The translations under genes were made by a program, and so were the position numbers. This document shows positions 20,638 to 30,705 of a stretch of DNA of 64,000 nt, piece after piece. Below the pieces are notes generated by a model. That model did no database searches. It saw only the letters and a program-made list of their open reading frames with translations, and was not told the DNA's origin. The DNA comes from Portunus trituberculatus (lineage: Eukaryota; Arthropoda; Malacostraca; Decapoda; Portunidae). How positions within the stretch are numbered: position 1 is the first letter of the stretch; each line of letters opens with the position of its first letter. The DNA lies in assembly GCF_017591435.1 (NCBI RefSeq), contig NC_059303.1:1016108-1080107 (forward strand), in the 5' to 3' direction.

Positions 20638-22139
20638 ATTCCTACTTTTTATCTTGCATCTCCTGTTTGTAGTATGTCTAATTTTGATCACATATAAATT
20701 CTTTAGCACTTTTCAGCTTTTTCTTTCAATATGATCTGTTAGTAGTATTGGTCATGTATAAATTGTTTAAATCTCTTCAGCTTCATCTTTCATTGTGATA
20801 ATATAGTACCCTAGGAGATTACTTTTCACCCTTTTTCACCACTCCATGATACACACCACTTGCACAGATGCCACAAACATCTTACAATCTTCTTTTACTC
20901 TCACCCTTTCATCTCATCACTCTACATTCCTGTCACATCAGTCACTTCCACAACAAGCACCCACTATACCACTGTGCCCTATTTCACATCCAGGTCTATA
21001 TTAGGTCAAATTCACTCATTATGTATATGTAAGTCTCTTTTGTTTTCTTCTTTTCATGATCTGATACCATTCACAACTTTATATTGTCTCTATCCATCTC
21101 ATAGTGTTTACCTACCACTGATCTCAGATGCATAAATCCACTTTTATAGTTAAGATTTTCACATTTTTTTGGGGAGACAATAAACAAACTTACGTACATC
21201 CTTGTAACTTCTACATATCTCTACAACCCTTCCCTTGATGTAGATTTAGAATAACTGTCTCCATCCACTCATCAGGTACACTAATACTTTTGTTTCCATG
21301 CCAGTTTACACAATCATAATTATTCAATCTCCTATAACTTCACCATATTTTATCATCAATGCAGTCATTCCATGTGCTTCTATATAAAGCTACATGACAC
21401 TTATTATTTCTTCTCTCATTTCATTACTTTAAAAAATCTGACTTTAACACACAAACAACAATTATTTCTTACTGCTTGCAAGAATTGTATACTCTTTAGT
21501 CTCATATATCATGTTCTTCCCTCCCCCGCCTTTTTTTTTTTTTTTTTTTACATCTGGAACAACTTAATATTGTCACTGATTTTTGTACACTTAGCTTTCC
21601 ACCAAACATCTCATCCACTCTCATCTTTCCCTTTCATGTTCAAAGATCAACACTGTTTTTTTACATTTTCATTTTTGACACACTTCTTTGCAATATTTTC
21701 TCATATAAGCCCTCTTCCCTTCAATGTTCTCCTTCATCTTAACCATCCGCCATGTACTTGCTTTTACTCTTATCCCAAAAGACTTCTTCCAGCTGCTATT
21801 TTTATTTCTATTTCACTGAATACTTTAATATCTTTAGCCTTTAATTCATCCCCAACTGTCCTCTAAGTTATTTTTCACATATCTTTACTACGATGATCTC
21901 CACGGGCATGGATCTCCAAACATGCAAAACATCGCATCCCTCTCATACTGCAATCCAAAAATCTTACCACCAACTAATACAACACAGTGGTTTGTCCACA
22001 GTTGCATTTAACTCTGTGGATCACGCCCATCAAACATTTCTTGACGTGCGTCATCTCACATTTCCTCATCTCTCATCCACTGTTCTTTTTACTGCACATA
22101 CAGGCATAAGATACATTAAACACTGAATACCCTAACTAT
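20638..22139. other. AT- and pyrimidine-rich stretch, nothing assigned
   Basis: Only short open frames with low-complexity (S, F, L, T, H rich) translations are present, plus a T-run near 21530-21550. No terminal repeats or retroelement motifs were recognised. It may be a decayed LINE or host intergenic DNA. Confidence 0.5.
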
Positions 22140-22544
22140 TTCCATACAAACAATGCATCAATATGCCACAATAATGCCAATTTGAGCTTGTTCCTTGACA
22201 TGCATGGCATGAAGACGTTGTGTTGAGGATAAGAAATACTTTGATCATAGCATGGCTCGCTTTGTTTACTACACTTGCAATAATATGCTACATTAAATAT
22301 TAAATTTTCAGTCTATTTACACACAAACAACATCCAAATATGCAATAATAATGCCAAAATGAGCCATTTTTCCGTGCAGTCATGGCCCCATCACTATTCA
22401 AACACCAATTATACGTTTCTTGCTTCACAATGGCGTACTTTTCCCAACACACAATATTCTTTATTGAACATGCAACACTCAGATATATAATTGTGTCGTA
22501 AATGTACACATTAAGCACACTTACCTTCTCCATAATCCCGTTGG
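22140..22544 (-). repeat. Two weak tandem units of about 177 bp
   Basis: Similar blocks (CATACAAACAATGCATCAAT near 22142 and CACACAAACAACATCCAAAT near 22319, each followed by ATGCC/ATGC and AATAATGCCA) lie about 177 bp apart. Similarity is partial. The minus-strand frame at 22587-22300 has no recognised domain. Confidence 0.4.
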
Positions 22545-22668
22545 ATGCTTCCATGCCACACTTTGTCACAGCAGGTCGTGGCGTCATCTACTCACGGGCC
22601 GCGCATGCGCAGAAGCCGCATTTAAACACTTTGTCACAGCCACACTATATCACGGGACACCGGGATAA
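22545..22668 (-). promoter_or_regulatory. CpG-rich promoter-like module, copy 1
   Basis: Read on the minus strand, the module has TGTGACAAAGTGTTTA and then CTTCTGCGCATGCGCGGCC, which contains a perfect match to the NRF1-type site TGCGCATGCGC. A further TGTGACAAAGTGTGGC follows. Downstream on the same strand come an ATG and AAGGTAAGTG, a consensus 5' splice site (near 22530). An inverted, partly diverged copy is at 27741-27865. Promoter function is inferred. Confidence 0.4.
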
Positions 22669-23693
22669 GTGCGCCGCACCAGCGCCTCCAAGTTCTGTGC
22701 CAGCCGCAGGAGTTGCTCCCCCTGGCGCCTGGCCCGCTCCTTAAGCTGAGTCCGATACACCTCAACCTGAAGCGTCACGCCGAACCGCTGCTGTAATGCC
22801 TCAGCCAGTCTCTGGTATGACGAACACTGGGCGTTCATCAGCTGGGCCAGCACTTGACTCGCTAGTCTACGGACGCTGGCGATGAGCTGATACGCCTTCT
22901 CAGTGTCGTCCCAGCCTTGTCCTCGCGCCACGCACTCAAACTGGCGCTGGTAAGCCTCCCAGGCCACGTCCCCACTGAACTCTGCTGGTTTCCTCCATCT
23001 GCTCGGTCCAGCGCCGGGGGGGGTGCTTGGCTGTCGGGCACCGCGGGGGAACAGGATTACAGGAGGCGTGCATGGCGGGGTGGGTGGCGGCGACGTGCGG
23101 GGCGATGTGGACAGCCCGGCTGGGGCGGCACACAGCAACCGGGGCTCTGGCATACCTCCCAAAGCTGCGTCGCAGTGCTTGAAGCCTCCATACTCTGACA
23201 GGGTGTCTCTGTGGCCACAAATGGCCCCGAGGTCATGCTCGGCGCTGTCGGTGACTTGTTCAGCCTGCTGCTCCACGGTGGCATGCAGTTCAGCCACTTC
23301 CTCCCGCAGATTAGCGACTTGCTTTGCTGCCGCCTCCACACGGTTCTCACTGCCTATTTCCACGGCATTAAGCTGTCTGGTGACTGTCTCTGACAGCAGT
23401 TCGCATTGTTCCCACACATACTGTTCTGTTTCCTTCTTCACTGCCACTATTTCACCCCGCCACTCGTTCAGTTTTTGTGCCCACTTGTCCATGTACTGGG
23501 ACAAAGCCTGCGTCTGTTCCTCAGCTCGTCGTGCCTGTGCCCAAGCCTGTTCAGCCAAACTGTCCCGCAGTTCACACTGTGCCTGTGCTTGTTCTCGCTG
23601 TGCCTCTGCCTGTTTTTCTACACTTTGCTGCAGGGCAAGCAACAGGTTCAACATGCGGTCTTCACGACAGCCATAGGCACCTTGTTCCTCCAT
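22650..23693 (-). pseudogene. Ty3/gypsy gag, 3' truncated
   Basis: The start ATG at 23693 is chosen for its strong context (ACCATGG) and its position after the PBS; the open frame itself reaches upstream into the PBS. Residues about 15-160 form a long coiled coil rich in E, Q, A and R (EKQAEAQREQAQAQCELRDS). A proline-rich hinge follows, then the retrotransposon gag domain: RKPAEFSGDVAWEAYQRQFE, AYQLIASVRRLASQVL, QRLAEALQQRFG, EVYRTQLKERARRQGEQLL and ALVRRTYPG. The frame ends at TGA where the repeated promoter-like module begins, so the zinc knuckle and pol are lost. The gag domain has no inner frameshift. Confidence 0.8.
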
Positions 23694-23725
23694 GGTCCCA
23701 GCAACACTTGACCGGCCACTAAATA

Positions 23726-23745
23726 TCCCACGAATCCTGACACCA
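23726..23745 (-). promoter_or_regulatory. Primer binding site of the Ty3/gypsy element
   Basis: The minus-strand TGGTGTCAGGATTCGTGGGA begins one base after the LTR ending ...GTAACA. The TGGTGTCAG start is common in Ty3/gypsy elements, where a tRNA 3' end primes minus-strand DNA. Confidence 0.65.
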
Positions 23746-23746
23746 G

Positions 23747-24336
23747 TGTTACGAAAGCTATGGGGGTGGGTCGTTGTCCTGTGCACTGTTCAGTCACTGT
23801 CTTACCTGTGTTCAGCAGGCTGGCACAAACGACTTACCCTGAGCATTTCTCGTAGGTTTGGCAGCTGGCAGTGTGGCGAGGACCAGACGGCCGACAGCGC
23901 AGATTATCGCACAGACACGCTACAGGCACACACTCATACAGGCACAGGGAAACACAAGTAAAGTTTCTTCCTTTCACTATTGAGTAACAATTACACACAC
24001 AGCTGTAATGTCACGGGCGAAGGGGTTCACAAACAGGGGTGAGGGGTTATACAGTGAGAAGGCGGTACTTCCTTGGTGCGTAAGCAACACAAAGTTCGTG
24101 GCAGTCGGAAGGACAAAAGCTTCCGCAATCTTGTCACACTTCTTTTTATATGGCCAGGGGCAACAGCACATCGGCTGTGGCCAATCAGAGGCCGGCGCAG
24201 CAGAGGTGGATGGTCAAGCCAATTACGTGGCGAGCAGGACGGCGTTATGTCACCTCTCATGCTTCCTTCACCCCCCCTACCACAAGACACCAACTTTTAC
24301 CCCCTCCCCTCGAGGATACCTACCCCGGGTGCGACA
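23747..24336 (-). repeat. 5' LTR of the Ty3/gypsy fragment
   Basis: On the minus strand it starts TGTCGCACCCGGGGTAGG and ends ...CGTAACA (TG...CA, 590 bp), directly upstream of the PBS. It has a TATA box (CCATATAAAAAGAAG, about 24155-24141). The second LTR is not in the window. Confidence 0.65.
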
Positions 24337-24386
24337 GGCGTTTAAGGAGGAACTCCACCTTCTGCACTGTCAGGCCTCGGCCCCAA

Positions 24387-25319
24387 ATGGAGCCTGCCAC
24401 GGATGAGGTGAGTCAGCCCAGGCTTGTGTTCCGCCAGGCTCCACCTCCCCAGACCAGCGCCTGGGCAACGAACCCCTCCTTCTTAACCGCTGCCCCTCAC
24501 CTGTCCCAGCCTTCCTGCCCCACCACTGACACTTCAACCACACCTGCTGTGTTCCCACCTTTGCCGCAGTGCATTGCTACAGTGCCCTCTTTGCCTCCAA
24601 ACACAGTGCCCCAGGCAGGCAACACTCAGGAACTGCCTGCCACCGATGCTACCCAGTAGCTAATGGCGGTGGTGAGTGCACTAGCCGCCAAAGTGGACAA
24701 CCTGACTGCAACAGTTTCTGGTCTTAGTACCGAGTTTGCCGCCTTCAAGAACCAGCAGCACACAGTATGCAGTGGGACCTCCACTGTGGCCCCAACCCCA
24801 TCCCTAGCCAGCGGTGCTCAACAAGGCCAAGGAGAGAGTGCCGTGTGTCAGCATAGTCTGTGCGACCCACCCAAGAAAAAGGACAATGCTGCAGGGCAAT
24901 GTGCAACTGCTGCTGCACCCACACCGAGGATGGATACCCCTGCCAAGCCAGTCAAGGGAGCCACACAACAGCCCCTGAGCCCCTCAGGGATGGCCCCTGC
25001 TCCCCCTGCTTCAGAGAGCAAGTCACCTGTGGCAGACTGTAAGAAGGATAATGCAGGTGAATGGACATTGGTCAGCCGAAAGAAGAAGCTGTGCTTCAGC
25101 CTAATCCCAGCCCGGACTGCCAGCCCCGAGCCAGACCAGGGACACCTGAAGACTGCCAGCCTCGAGCTAGACCAGGGACATCTGAAGACTGCCAGCCCCG
25201 AGCCAGACCAGGGACATCTGATGGCAGCCATGCAGATGCTGATGGAGCAGGTGTCTTGCCTGACACAGGAAGTGGAGGGCCTGAAGACACAGATGCAACA
25301 CCATCGCGATGAACGGTAA
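24387..25319 (+). pseudogene. I-clade LINE ORF1 with one in-frame TAG
   Basis: From ATG 24387 the frame is open to TAA at 25319 except for TAG at 24657-24659. The first part is proline- and threonine-rich. A coiled-coil-like stretch (LAAKVDNLTATVSGLSTEFA) follows, then a long low-complexity linker with WTLVSRKKK. After that come three 12-residue repeats (TASPEPDQGHLK type, 36-bp DNA period from 25116 to 25223). A final coiled coil is LMEQVSCLTQEVEGLKTQM. No CCHC knuckle is visible. The role is presumed RNA binding. The end overlaps the ORF2 ATG by 11 bases. Confidence 0.65.
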
Positions 25320-26395
25320 GACTTTCCGCACCCTAACATGGAATGTCAATGGTCTACATGCCCATTTCACTGACTTACACTCTCATGTCCTTCTCCATAA
25401 GCCTGACATTACTGCCTTACAGGAGGTAGGGCCAAGGGTGCCTGAGCTGCGGGGTTATGCCTCCCACACCCTTAGTTGTGGTGACGGCAGTAGTCAGGGG
25501 ATGGCCACTTACATTAAACATTCCAGTTAACTTCATGGAAATGGGGGTCACTGAGGGTATTGAATTCATTACTGTTTGCTTGCACACTGTGGGTGAAATT
25601 ATTTACTTTGTAAACATGTACATTCATGCTGGTGCCTTAAATATTGCAAATTTTCCTGAACATGTTCTTGAAGAGCAAAGTGTTATCATGGGTGACCTTA
25701 ATGCGAGGCATAAGGAATTAGGAAGCCACCTCACCACCAATGCCAATGGTGTGCGCTGGAAGGCTTTCCTTGACACCGCAGATACAGCTGTACTTACTGG
25801 GGACCACACACCCACACATGTTCAAGGAGGCAGACTTGATTATGTAGCCCTCATCAATATGCTAACATATACTGCCCAAACTTATCTTGTCAGGTCATTG
25901 CTGAGCGACCACTTCGCCCTGGAGACAACCCTCCCGGTGCAGTCCACCCTGGCAGTGCCCAGGAAGCACTTGACGGTGCCACCATCCAGAATGATGGACC
26001 TCGTCATCCATGTGGTGGCATGGTAAGCTGCCGTGAAGGGCTCCTTTGCTGATGCAGAGGCACTGTACGACGGACTCCTGCACACCATCGAGGGATTCAT
26101 CGCGACTCCAAGGGTTCCAGCAAGGGCCCATGCTCCACGCCGCTGGACTTACGCTACCGACCCTGTCATTCTGAACTGCCAACAGATGCTCGCTGCCTAC
26201 CAGAGACTTTGACAGCTCAACCCAGCAGACACAGAGTCACGGGATGCCATGGTTACCGTGGCTCGACACCTCACGGATCTGTGGCAGCAGGAAAGGAAGA
26301 AGTACTGGGTCACCTTCCTGGACAAATTGCGCAGGACCCGGTCCCTCCGGGAGGTGTGGCACCATGTCAACAGTGTCCGGGGCAAGTCCAGACCC
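25309..26395 (+). pseudogene. I-clade LINE ORF2: APE-type endonuclease, truncated
   Basis: The ATG at 25309 lies in the last codons of ORF1 (ATGAACGGTAA), suggesting termination-reinitiation. Endonuclease motifs are FRTLTWNVNGLHAHF, ITALQEVGP, QGMATYIKHS, then after a frame change near 25530 FVNMYIHAG, VIMGDLNARHKELG, GGRLDYVAL and LLSDHFALETTL. Catalytic N, E, Y, D/N, D and H positions are present. The linker 26030-26395 has two stops. RT is missing through truncation. Confidence 0.75.
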
Positions 26396-26431
26396 AGTGC
26401 TATTAGATCTCCAGTGAGATCTAATAGCACT
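26396..26431. repeat. Perfect 15-bp inverted repeat at an element junction
   Basis: AGTGCTATTAGATCT at 26396-26410 and its exact reverse complement at 26417-26431 are separated by CCAGTG. It sits exactly where LINE homology ends and the leader of the next element begins. Confidence 0.9.
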
Positions 26432-27740
26432 AGTTCAGGAGGTGCTGTGAACCTTCCATTAAAGCTAGTTGTGATCTCGTTGAATGTTTCCCTTTGTGTC
26501 ACAACTCAAGGGGGTAGTCACAGCCTACCCTCTAAAGACAGCTCTCCTTCTTCACACAAAACTACATGCACTTACCACACATACACCCTTCACTCCAAAT
26601 AGAAATTTAAAAGAAAAATGGGACCCAAAATAAACAATGCCTCGGGGTCCCCCTCTGGGGAGGGGACCAAAAATGTCCCCAGGTCGGACACCTCTCCTGT
26701 TGAAGACCACAAATGCCTTGACACCTCCCTCAACTTTTTCTACATTAACTTCTGCAACATTCACGGTCTTAGATCTAATTTTCAATCTGTAGAACACCAC
26801 CTCTCCTCTACTAAACCTCATCTTCTTTTCCTCACCGAAACACAGCTGTCTGAAGCAACTGACAGTAGCCCCTTCTCTGTTCCCTCCTACTTTCTCTATT
26901 CTCATTTTCATTCCAAAGCTGGATGTTGCGTCTATGTACGCAATGACTTAACTTGCTCTCGTGCCCACGCTCTTGAGTCTTCCGAATTTTCCACCATCTG
27001 GCTACGACTTAACAGTCACTCTCAAACTAAATTCATCTGTGCTGTTTATCTTTCCCTTAACTCTTCTGACTATAGTAATTTCTTCGACTACTTAACTTCT
27101 AAAGTGGAGCACATTCTGTCCCTCTACCCTTTCGCTGAGATTTCCATTCTTGGAGATTTCAATGTTCACCACCTGCTTTGGCTTTCCTCTCCCTTCACTG
27201 ACCACCCTGGTAAACTAGCCTTCAACTTTGCTATCCTCCATGACCTAGAGCAACTGGTGCAGCACCCTACTCGTATTCCTGACCGTCTTGGAGACACGCC
27301 CAACATTCTTGATCTCTTCCTCACCTCTAACCCTTCTGCTTATGCTGTCACCCTTTCATCTCCGTTGGGCTCCTCTGATCACAATCTCATTTCTGTATCT
27401 TGTCCTATTTTTTCAATCCCTCCGCAGGATTCTCCAAAGTGAAGGTGCCTCTGGCGTTTTGCCTCTGCCAGTTGGGGGGGACCTGAGGAGGTATTATGCT
27501 GATTTTCCCTGGAATGATTATTGCTTCCGTGTCAGAGACCCATCTCTTTGTGCTGAACGCATAACAGAGGTGTTAGTATCTGGCATGGAGGCGTACATTC
27601 CTCATTCTTTTTCTCAACCTAAACCTTCTAAACCTTGGTTTAACTCAGCCTGTTCTCGTGCTATACATGATAGAGAGGTTGCCCACAAAAGGTACTTGAG
27701 CCTTCCATCTCCTGAATCTCATGCACTTTATATCTCTGCC
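26432..27740 (+). mobile_element. Jockey-type LINE, 5' part
   Basis: Plus strand: a leader, then an APE-type endonuclease and the linker before RT. It is cut at about 27740 by the inverted promoter-like module and satellite. A decayed RT region of a similar element lies at 29035-30470, possibly the remainder of the same insertion split by the satellite block. Confidence 0.75.
26618..27740 (+). pseudogene. Jockey-type LINE endonuclease and linker
   Basis: The 274-codon frame 26618-27442 has FFYINFCNIHGLRSNFQSVE, HLLFLTETQLSEATDSS, AGCCVYVRNDLTC, ISILGDFNVHHLLWLSS, LGDTPNILDLFLTSNPS and LGSSDHNLISVSC. These are endonuclease/exonuclease/phosphatase motifs with catalytic N, E, Y, D-x-N and SDH. 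A frameshift near 27435 leads to the linker (DLRRYYADFPWNDYCFRVRD, PWFNSACSRAIHDREVAHKR). The coding ends within YISAR. I recognise the family as a Jockey-type LINE common in crab genomes (memory, not searched). Confidence 0.82.
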
Positions 27741-27865
27741 CGGTGTCACATGCCAAAGTGTGGCCCGTGACAAAGTGTTTAGTTGCGTCTTCTGCGCATG
27801 CGCGGCCTGGGAGCAGACAACAGTCACACTATGGCATGCCTATAGCTGTGACAGAGTGTGACTTG
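27741..27865 (+). promoter_or_regulatory. CpG-rich promoter-like module, inverted copy 2
   Basis: Inverted copy of 22545-22668. Shared blocks are CCCGGTGTC, AGTGTGGC, TGACAAAGTGTTTA and CTTCTGCGCATGCGCGGCC with the NRF1-type site. It inserts into the Jockey-type frame and leads into the ~160-bp satellite. Confidence 0.45.
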
Positions 27866-28870
27866 TGATATTGTGTGAATTCAAACAAAATTTGATTTTT
27901 TTAAAGATATTACAGCAGCCATTGACTTTCAGCTTGTATCAGTGGAAAGACTAGGGCCTCACTAAGTAAGAAAAAGAACCAAAGAGCATAAATATCACTT
28001 ATTTGTTTGATATGGCTGGCCTAAAATATGCTGTGACTGAAAACAGTGTTAATATAGCTCATTTTGCAATAATACACCAGACATGGACCTTGAAATGTAT
28101 GTCAGTGGAAAGATTGGTGGCTCGTTATATATTACACGCAAGCATAAGGCAAAAATATCACACTCTATCATTGGCTGGCCTGAAACCGTGTGTGGCTCAA
28201 AATAAAATTTTTATGTAGGTCATTTTTCAGTAATACACAAGACTTGAGCCTTGAAATGTGTGCCATTGGAAAGAATAGTGCCTCATGATATAAAAAAGAT
28301 AACTGTAAAGCAGAAATATCACACTCTGTATCGTATGGGTGGCCAAAAATAGTGTGTAGGTCAAAATAAAGTGTTTTTGTAGTTCATTGTTTAATAATAG
28401 ACAAGACTTGAACCTTGAAATGTGTGTGAGTAGAAAGATTACTGCCTCATTGTATAAGAAACATCAGTGTAAAGTAAAAATATCACATTCTGTATTATAT
28501 GGTGGCCTAAAACAGTGTGTGAGTCAGAAACATGTAACTCATTTTTCAGTAATACACAAGACTTGAGCCTTAAAATATGTATCACTGAAAAGATTACTGC
28601 CTCATTGTTTAAGAAAGATCAGTGTAAAATAGAAATCACATTATCTATCATATAGTTGGTCAGAAACAGTGTGTGACTCAAAAGCAAAGCATTTATGTAG
28701 CTCATTTTTCAATAATATACAAGACACAGTCCTTTAAATGTGTGTAATTTTAAAGAGTAATGTCTCATGATAAAATAAAGAGAAGTATAAAGTAAAAATG
28801 TCATATTCTGTATCATATTGCAGGCCTGAAACATTGTGTGAATCAAAACAGTTTTTCACACAAGACCTGT
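27866..28870 (+). repeat. Satellite of about 160-bp units
   Basis: About six head-to-tail units. The landmark AATAATACAC..AAGAC recurs near 28071, 28231, 28394, 28551 and 28712 (spacing 157-163 bp). Other shared blocks are CCTTGAAATGTGTG, GGAAAGATTA.TGCCTCAT, AAATATCACA.TCTGTATCAT and GGCCTGAAACAGTGTGTG. It is AT-rich and non-coding. Confidence 0.85.
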
Positions 28871-29034
28871 CATGATGGGTGTCTCAGTGCCATCAAATAC
28901 CAAGCATAGAAACATAATATATAAAATTCACACTGATTTGTCTGCATGCGATTGTGTGAGATAACGTTGACATAGCATGTGTTGTCAGTATATGTGATTT
29001 TTGTTTTGAATTGTGTATCTTAATGTTCAAGATT
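28871..29034. other. Short AT-rich spacer
   Basis: Nothing recognised between the satellite and the decayed Jockey-type RT. Confidence 0.5.
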
Positions 29035-30105
29035 TATGTTTCGGTAAAGATATTATTCTTGTATGGGGACTTCAATGTTCTTTCCTTTCTTAGGCATCTG
29101 ACTGTATGGAAGCCTCTTCCATACCCCTACAGACACACTGCTTCTTGGCTGTTGTACATCTCTAGGACTGATGTGATGAGAACACTATTATCATACACAT
29201 ATCAAAAGCTTTTGATAGAATTTGGCACAAACCTATGATTTCAAACCAACCTTCCTTTGCTTTGTATCCTTCTCTCTGCAACTTTATACATATTATGTTT
29301 CCTCTCTGAGCATTCTTGCATTGTTGTGGAAGACAACTACTGTTCTCCAAAATTTATTAACTGGTATTCCTCAGGGTTCTGTCCTATCACCGACTCTCTT
29401 CCTATTATTTATCAATGTTGTCAACCAAACTTCTTGTCCTATCCACTCTAACACTGATGACACCATGACACCACTCGACACTTTTCTTGTCTTTTCAGAG
29501 ACGACCAACCCTTTAGGAAATTAATAGATCACAGGGGTGCCACAGATACCTGACTTCTGATCTTTCTAAGATTTCTGATTAAGGCATAAGAAATTTTGTA
29601 ATGTTCATTGCTTCAAAAACTCAATTCCTTGATCTATCACCTCCACACAACCTTCCAGACAACTATTCCCTCTTCAATGACATTCGACTGTCCCCATCTT
29701 CTACACTGAATATCCTGTCTGTTTCTTACTTATAATCTTTACTGGAAATTTTACATCTTATCTCTTGCTAAAACAGCTTCTAGAATTCTGAGGCATCTTA
29801 GTCAATTTTCTCACCCTCAGACTGTTTACTGTGTACAAGGACCCTGTATGCCCACCTATGGAGTACTTTTTGCATGTGTGGGGGGAGGGGGTTTCAGTCA
29901 TAAAGTTTTATCGGATAGGGAGAAATCAAAAGTTTTTTGTCTTAACAACTTCTCTCCTCTGACTGACTGTCCTCAGTTTCTTTTTCACAGCTGGAATGTT
30001 GCATCTCTTGTAATCAACTGACTTTTTTTTTATTATATTTTCTATTGCCATTGGCCAGCTTTCCCTATTCCATGAAAAAAATAAATAAATAAAAAAAAAT
30101 AATAA

Positions 30106-30187
<82 letters not shown>

Positions 30188-30470
30188 TCGTATATATATA
30201 TTCTGTAATTTTCATACTAATTGCTCTTCTGATTTGGATAACTGTATTGATCCTCTCCTCCTGCACTCTTGATGCACAAGGCTTTCTTCTTCCTCTCACC
30301 CCTACTCTGTCCAACTCTGGAACTCCCTACCTGCTTCTGTATTTCCAACTTCTTATGACTTAACTTCACTTAATTAAGAGGGAGATTTCAAGACAATTTT
30401 TCTTGCCGACTAAGTGAGCCTTTTTCATGTTGTACGCTGCCCTCAGCCAGTTTTCCTATCTTACGTAAAA
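29035..30470 (+). pseudogene. Decayed Jockey-type LINE: RT and C-terminal region
   Basis: Fragments in shifting frames keep DFNV near 29070, SKAFDRIWHKPMIS near 29203-29250 and YPSLCNFI. Also present are the RT motif GIPQGSVLSPTLFLLFIN (29360-29415) and CPIHSNTDDTM, where the YADD box now reads NTDD. Further right come PLTDCPQ, NVASL and a last part with SSPPALLMHKAFF and RGRFQDNF, matching the C-terminal region of the same Jockey-type family. Many stops and indels make this an old copy. A (TA)n tract is inserted at 30112-30186. Confidence 0.7.
30112..30196. repeat. (TA)n microsatellite
   Basis: About 75 bp of TA repeats with one CTCG interruption near 30187, inside the decayed Jockey-type element. 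Confidence 0.95.
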
Positions 30471-30676
30471 AAAAAAGACCTGGCACTTGTGTTAAAGGAA
30501 AGGGGATTCTATGTCTATGCCTCATGTATTTGGGCTTACTTTATTCACTGAAGTGAGATTGTTGCAGACTATCTTTATTAAGCATTGCAAATTTTTCATG
30601 ATCTGTCCAGTTTGTGCCAGTGATGTGTTTACTATGGCTCCCACTATTGGCACAACATCATTATAAAATCCTTGTT

Positions 30677-30705
30677 CCTTACAATCATTTATGATGATTG
30701 TAAGG
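30677..30705. repeat. Perfect 12-bp hairpin
   Basis: CCTTACAATCAT, a five-base loop TTATG, then ATGATTGTAAGG. There is no T-run after the stem. Confidence 0.85.

Larger units (their letters stand above)
22650..24336 (-). mobile_element. Ty3/gypsy element fragment: 5' LTR, PBS and gag
   Basis: The minus-strand element retains its LTR (24336-23747), a primer-binding-site-like TGGTGTCAGGATTCG directly after it, and a gag frame that is cut at 22650. Protease, pol and 3' LTR are missing. On the right it abuts the start of an I-clade LINE. Confidence 0.8.
24337..26395 (+). mobile_element. I-clade LINE, 5' half (ORF1 and endonuclease)
   Basis: Plus strand: ORF1 with one internal stop, an overlapping ORF2 start, an APE-type endonuclease and a linker. 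It stops at 26395 where a perfect palindrome and then a Jockey-type element follow. No RT is present here. Codon use is GC-rich compared with the L2-like LINEs. The clade is inferred from the endonuclease style; a 3' half of an I-clade element lies at 41.0-43.5 kb, but I cannot prove it is the same family. Confidence 0.65.

Noticed and set aside
22300..22587. Minus-strand 95-codon frame downstream of the promoter-like module
   Set aside because: It crosses the strong AAGGTAAGT donor, so continuous translation is doubtful, and no domain is visible.
23023..23676. Plus-strand 217-codon cysteine- and serine-rich frame
   Set aside because: It is the antisense shadow of the Ty3/gypsy gag; the minus-strand frame has clear gag motifs.
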